A stretch of DNA of 18,656 bases from NCBI GenBank assembly GCA_027596195.1, contig JADGJG010000480.1:1-18656 (forward strand). The letters run 5' to 3'. The position numbers were made by a program, and so were the translations under genes. Below the pieces are notes generated by a model. The model did no database searches. It saw nothing but the letters and a program-made list of their open reading frames with translations, and was not told the DNA's origin. This document shows positions 17,490 to 18,656 of this stretch, piece after piece (the first letter of the stretch is position 1; every line of letters starts with the position of its first letter). The stretch is from Podochytrium sp. JEL0797. Lineage: Eukaryota > Chytridiomycota > Chytridiomycetes > Chytridiales > Chytriomycetaceae.

Positions 17490-17855
17490 TTATTTTTGGG
17501 TTTTGGATTTTCGGAAAAGATGAGACTCGCAATATCCAAAAATGGATTGTGTAAAAGAGGCGTGCACCACGCTTGACCAGAATATGATCGCCACAACCGC
17601 AATGAGAAGTAGATTGCAAAGAGGGAAAAGGAAAAGTTTAAACCCCCCCAGCTGCAACGATCAATGAGTTGATGCCCAACTCTCTCTTGAACAGAATGAT
17701 CATAGGCCTAGGCAATCTACCTGATACCGTTGTCGGGTTTTCTCTCCCGTGTTTGGGTGAGGTTGGGGACCCTTCTCGCCGGTGGCAGCCAATATACAAC
17801 AAGGAATCTGCGAACTAATCAGGATAATTCCGTTTGGTCGAGAGTACTCATTCAT
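17490..17855 (-). CDS. Possible two-exon small membrane protein, uncertain
   Basis: An ATG at 17855 opens a 45-codon exon (17855-17721). It joins in phase across a 69-nt candidate intron (17720-17652; donor GTAGAT, acceptor GTTGCAG) to an exon ending at a TAA at 17490, for 98 aa. The second exon has one hydrophobic segment (CNLLLIAVVAIIFW) and a basic tail (LFRKSKTQK). No family is recognised. The ATG abuts the terminal inverted repeat of the mobile element, so it could also be a piece of a gene cut by the insertion. A competing open frame covers 17831-17643 on the same strand (IILFKRELGINSLIVAAGG). Much of 17364-17489 shows nothing but AT-rich sequence. Confidence 0.25.
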
Positions 17856-17889
17856 TAGGGGGGTTCAAAGTTGAAAAAAATCAAGTTCG

Positions 17890-17945
17890 AAAAGCGCTTT
17901 TCGATTTTCCCAAAAGCGCTTTTGGGGTTTTCGAAAAGCGCTTTT
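17890..17945. repeat. Left subterminal palindrome array (3 x AAAAGCGCTTTT)
   Basis: Perfect 12-bp palindromes start at 17890, 17912 and 17934, exactly 22 bp apart (about two helical turns). Two are extended to CGAAAAGCGCTTTTCG. They lie 32-88 bp inside the left end of the element and could be transposase-binding sites or fold into hairpins. Confidence 0.9.
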
Positions 17946-17995
17946 CGACCCATTTTTGCGTACCCCCCGTTCAAAGTTAACCCCTTGCAAGGCGA

Positions 17996-18414
17996 TCACA
18001 AGCGCCTTTGGGAGAGCTTGAACGGCTCATTCAACACGTCTTCAATCGATATTTCGCATATCCAAACATGAACCCGCGCCAACAAACGCACATGACCCGC
18101 GATCACCCCAATAAACAACCAAAACACACCAATATCGAATCGTTTATTCAGAAAGACCAGATCCAGTTTCATCAGCAACGAGTTCACCTTCCTCCGGCTC
18201 ATACAACGGGTCCAGCGGTTTTCGAGTTTTCAGCCGGATATTACGGTGGCAGTGATGCCCGCCCCTCCAGTGATCGTAATCTGAACTGCCAATCTGCTGC
18301 GGCCACTCTGCCGTGTTTGGCGGGGACAATCGTGGTGCTTTCGGTGCTTTCGATTGATTTTCGAACACGGAAAGCGGTCAGAGAGAGTCCTATAGTGGTG
18401 GTTCGTTTGGCCAT
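17996..18414 (-). CDS. Possible two-exon protein inside the TIR element, uncertain
   Basis: An ATG at 18414 starts a frame that runs to a GTAATA donor (exon 18414-18245). A 47-nt intron (18244-18198) with a GGCTGAAAAC branch-like site and TATGAG acceptor leads in phase to 18197-17996, for 123 aa. The first part is basic and Ser/Thr-rich (MAKRTTTIGLSLTAFRVRK). The second has a hydrophobic segment (GVFWLFIGVIAGHV). There is no resemblance to a transposase and no recognised family. It may be a captured host gene fragment or chance. Another frame over 18260-18144 (LDPLYEPEEGELVADETG) also looks coding, so frame choice is unsure. Confidence 0.22.
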
Positions 18415-18468
18415 GGACTCTGATGGTGGCAGATGCGGCGCGGAGGATGTGTGGCCTCTAGTGGTTCT

Positions 18469-18553
18469 AAAAGCGCTTTTCAAAACGAAAAGCGTCGTCG
18501 GGGGTCGCTTTTCGATTTGAAAAGCGCTTTTCGATTTTTCCAAAAGCGCTTTT
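18469..18553. repeat. Right subterminal palindrome array (3 x AAAAGCGCTTTT plus half sites)
   Basis: Perfect palindromes start at 18469, 18520 and 18542; the last two are again 22 bp apart. Between the first two lie diverged half sites (CGAAAAGCG near 18486 and CGCTTTTCG near 18505). Another half site (TCGAAAAGC) is at 18561. The array mirrors the one at the left end. Confidence 0.9.
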
Positions 18554-18595
18554 CGAAAAATCGAAAAGCAAGATTTTTAACTCTGAACCCCCCTA

Positions 18596-18656
18596 ATGAG
18601 AAGGTGGCGCTTCTCCTCTTCGAAAAACTCGCAGTCCCAGATGTGGTCGTTGGTCT
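18596..18656 (-). CDS. Possible coding end of a gene entering from the right, partial
   Basis: Reading leftward from the window edge, one frame gives TNDHIWDCEFFEEEKRHLL and is open into the transposon end, where it meets a stop after RGVQS. The residue mix looks like a charged helix of a real protein. If the element were removed at its TA target, the frame would end INE-stop. Only about 20 codons are visible, so identity cannot be judged. Confidence 0.3.

Larger units (their letters stand above)
17856..18595. mobile_element. Terminal-inverted-repeat DNA transposon (MITE-like, TA-flanked)
   Basis: A 736-bp element (17858-18593) begins GGGGGGTTCAAAGTT and ends AACTCTGAACCCCCC, an inverted match with one mismatch in 15. 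TA stands on both sides (17856-17857 and 18594-18595), which fits a Tc1/mariner-type TA target duplication. The inverted match extends a few bases further (TCATTAG/CTAATGA), so the exact boundary is not certain. Subterminal regions are packed with AAAAGCGCTTTT palindromes. No transposase is visible, so it is probably non-autonomous. Confidence 0.75.

Noticed and set aside
17690..17800. tRNA gene
   Set aside because: No cloverleaf with anticodon stem and T-loop consensus could be formed on either strand by eye.
17881..17945. CRISPR-like or satellite array
   Set aside because: The units are perfect palindromes with only three copies per end and sit inside a terminal inverted repeat; no spacers of CRISPR type, and the host is eukaryotic.

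Overview
The window is eukaryotic nuclear DNA: most genes are split by short GT-AG introns (mostly 44-74 nt, one of 187 nt) with CTNAC/CTGAY-like branch sites. Spacing is compact and both strands are used. A IIC (Na+,K+/H+,K+-type) P-type ATPase, a class-A-like 7TM receptor, a FLVCR-like transporter, an aquaglyceroporin and PB1 proteins together suggest an early-diverging fungus such as a chytrid. That placement is inferred from gene content and was not tested. Long G/C homopolymers (C56, C14, G13, G17) recur.

Layout. (1) 1-1486: a poly-C edge, then a truncated minus-strand gene with a possible F-box. (2) 1903-4199: three minus-strand genes in a row: an alpha/beta hydrolase with Asp in place of the nucleophilic Ser, a membrane-anchored dithiol glutaredoxin, and a HAD phosphatase of the pseudouridine-5'-phosphatase type. 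(3) 4106-8301: a decayed tandem duplication. A segment of about 2.7 kb, running from HAD exon 1 into ATPase exon 6, was copied. It left a dead ATPase fragment (4304-5545) and a dead HAD fragment (about 5575-5700) between the two intact genes. (4) 5729-9675: a full 13-exon IIC P-type ATPase, reconstructed here as 1084 aa. (5) 9942-11278: an SLC49/FLVCR-like MFS transporter, divergent from the ATPase. (6) 11315-12372: a four-exon aquaglyceroporin, convergent with the MFS gene. (7) 13113-16308: two adjacent plus-strand PB1-domain genes. The first encodes a small tail-anchored protein with a LIR-like motif. The second encodes a p62/NBR1-like PB1-ZZ-UBA protein. (8) 16398-17336: a class-A-like 7TM receptor. 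(9) 17337-18656: a gene-poor end with a G17 tract, a possible small membrane protein, and a 736 bp terminal-inverted-repeat element whose ends carry 22-bp-spaced AAAAGCGCTTTT palindromes. Possible coding sequence of a further gene lies beyond it.

Two themes link genes. Membrane transport is clustered: the cation ATPase, MFS transporter and aquaglyceroporin are consecutive. The PB1 pair looks like a two-component selective-autophagy module, with one soluble ubiquitin-binding scaffold and one membrane-anchored partner. This is the best candidate for an undescribed system here. All exon boundaries were derived by hand from splice signals, reading frame and family similarity, without transcript data.
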